Source: Acidobacteriota bacterium (lineage in GTDB: Bacteria; Acidobacteriota; Thermoanaerobaculia; Gp7-AA8). Taken from it: a DNA stretch of 6,212 bases. Positions 5,750 to 6,212 of the stretch are shown here, piece by piece. Position numbers and translations under genes: made by a program. Below the pieces are notes generated by a model. The model saw nothing but the letters and a program-made list of their open reading frames with translations. It searched no databases and had not been told where the DNA came from. How positions within the stretch are numbered: position 1 is the first letter of the stretch; each line of letters begins with the position of its first letter. The DNA is taken from assembly GCA_003223695.1 (NCBI GenBank), contig QHVY01000058.1, positions 1-6,212 of the forward strand, in the 5' to 3' direction.

Positions 5750-5869
5750 TGTCATCCCGACCCTGAGCGCAGCGAAGGGGAGGGAACTGTGGGGGTACGG
5801 GCGGCGCGATAATGCACTCCATCGAGCCACCCGGCCCCCTCGAGGTGCCTCGCTACGCTCGGCATGACA
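5750..5869. repeat. TGTCAT-ended inverted-repeat element filling the khpA–rimM gap
   Basis: The ends are inverted: TGTCAT (5750-5755) and ATGACA (5864-5869). Inside them the left arm reads CCGACCCTGAGCGCAGCGAAGG, shown here as CCGA + CCCT + GAGCGCAGCGAAGG, and the right arm on the opposite strand reads GCCGAGCGTAGCGAGGC. The two arms share CCGA and GCG(C/T)AGCGA. A GC-rich middle (about 5779-5841) separates them. The element occupies the whole gap from 1 nt after the khpA stop and includes the rimM start codon in its right end. It resembles dispersed TGTCATxCCGAGCG-type repeats I know from other bacteria, by recollection only. Confidence 0.8.
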
Positions 5870-6212
5870 CAGAAGCGCGATCGAATCGCCATCGGCGTGA
5901 TTCGCAGGGCACACGGCGTGCGCGGCGAAGCGAGCGTCGAGCCGTGGACCGATTCTGTCGATCGATTCAAGGAGATCTCGAACGTGACGCTCGTCTCGCC
6001 GGACGAGGAACACACTCGCGAAGTGAGGATCGAGTCGGCGCGAGGGCACGGCGATCGAGCGCTCGTGAAATTCGCTGGGATCGGCAGTCCTGAAGAAATT
6101 CAGCCTTTGCAGGAGTGGACGATCGAGATTCCGGAGTCGGAAGCACGCGCGCTCGAGCCGGACGAATATTTTCTTCACGATCTCGAAGGGCTGCACCTCG
6201 TCGATGCCGACG
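5864..6212 (+). CDS. rimM: Ribosome maturation factor RimM, N-terminal part (runs off right edge)
   Basis: RimM binds S19 and helps mature the head of the 30S subunit. I translated 116 codons from ATG 5864 with no stop before the edge. The N-terminal domain shows IAIGVIRRAHGVRGEASVEPWTDSVDRF (split: IAIGVIRRAHGVRGE, residues 8-22, then the rest to 35), where HGVRGE is the family hallmark; DEYFLHDLEGLHLVD (100-114) opens the PRC-barrel domain. The full protein is usually 165-185 residues, so about a third is missing. No ATG, GTG or TTG lies in frame between the upstream TAA (5810) and 5864, so this start is the first possible. It falls inside the terminal ATGACA of the repeat, and no ribosome site is placed correctly (GAGGTG is 16 nt away). 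The expected next genes are trmD and rplS. Confidence 0.94.
   Translation, partial: MTQKRDRIAIGVIRRAHGVRGEASVEPWTDSVDRFKEISNVTLVSPDEEHTREVRIESARGHGDRALVKFAGIGSPEEIQPLQEWTIEIPESEARALEPDEYFLHDLEGLHLVDAD

Noticed and set aside
5812..6093. Plus-strand frame starting at ATG 5812 (93 codons).
   Set aside because: It is Arg/Ser-rich, starts in the repeat and lies in another frame over rimM, which has clear family motifs.

Overview
The window reads as chromosomal DNA from a moderately GC-rich bacterium with tightly packed genes. The order ffh–rpsP–khpA–rimM is a widespread bacterial housekeeping arrangement. Combined with a mycobacterial/cyanobacterial-type transaldolase, a ferredoxin–metallo-beta-lactamase fusion and several kinds of dispersed palindromic repeat, it suggests Acidobacteriota or a similar soil phylum such as Verrucomicrobiota. 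That placement is inference; no rRNA or other decisive marker is present.

Layout. At the left edge the 5' two thirds or less of a transaldolase gene (tal, minus strand) runs out of the window. It is divergent from a small plus-strand gene for a TPR protein with a single C-terminal membrane anchor. That gene converges on, and overlaps by 54 bp, a minus-strand series: a ferredoxin/metallo-beta-lactamase fusion (3723→2863), a YihY/BrkB-type membrane protein (2748→1753) and a TVP38/TMEM64 (VTT, DedA-like) membrane protein (1769→1161). The last two overlap by 17 bp and are probably co-translated. The fusion gene is divergent from the plus-strand translation/secretion cluster: ffh (SRP GTPase), rpsP (ribosomal protein S16), khpA (KH-domain RNA chaperone, start overlapping the rpsP stop) and the beginning of rimM (16S rRNA processing factor), which runs off the right edge. 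trmD and rplS would be expected next.

What stands out is the repeat load. Five palindromic elements lie in 4 kb: a double hairpin inside the yihY coding region (1905-1954), a 7-bp-period inverted array (2784-2862), a related double hairpin between the divergent mbl and ffh genes (3729-3778), an ACAGAG-rich palindrome between ffh and rpsP (5165-5228), and a TGTCAT-ended element filling the khpA–rimM gap (5750-5869). Three of them touch or lie within 1 nt of a stop codon. One seems to supply the rimM start codon, and one is translated in frame within yihY. They look like small non-autonomous dispersed repeats, not like one coherent new system; no mobile enzyme, CRISPR array or RNA gene is visible. 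The protein most worth attention is the ferredoxin–metallo-hydrolase fusion.

No stretch longer than about 120 bases lacks a gene.
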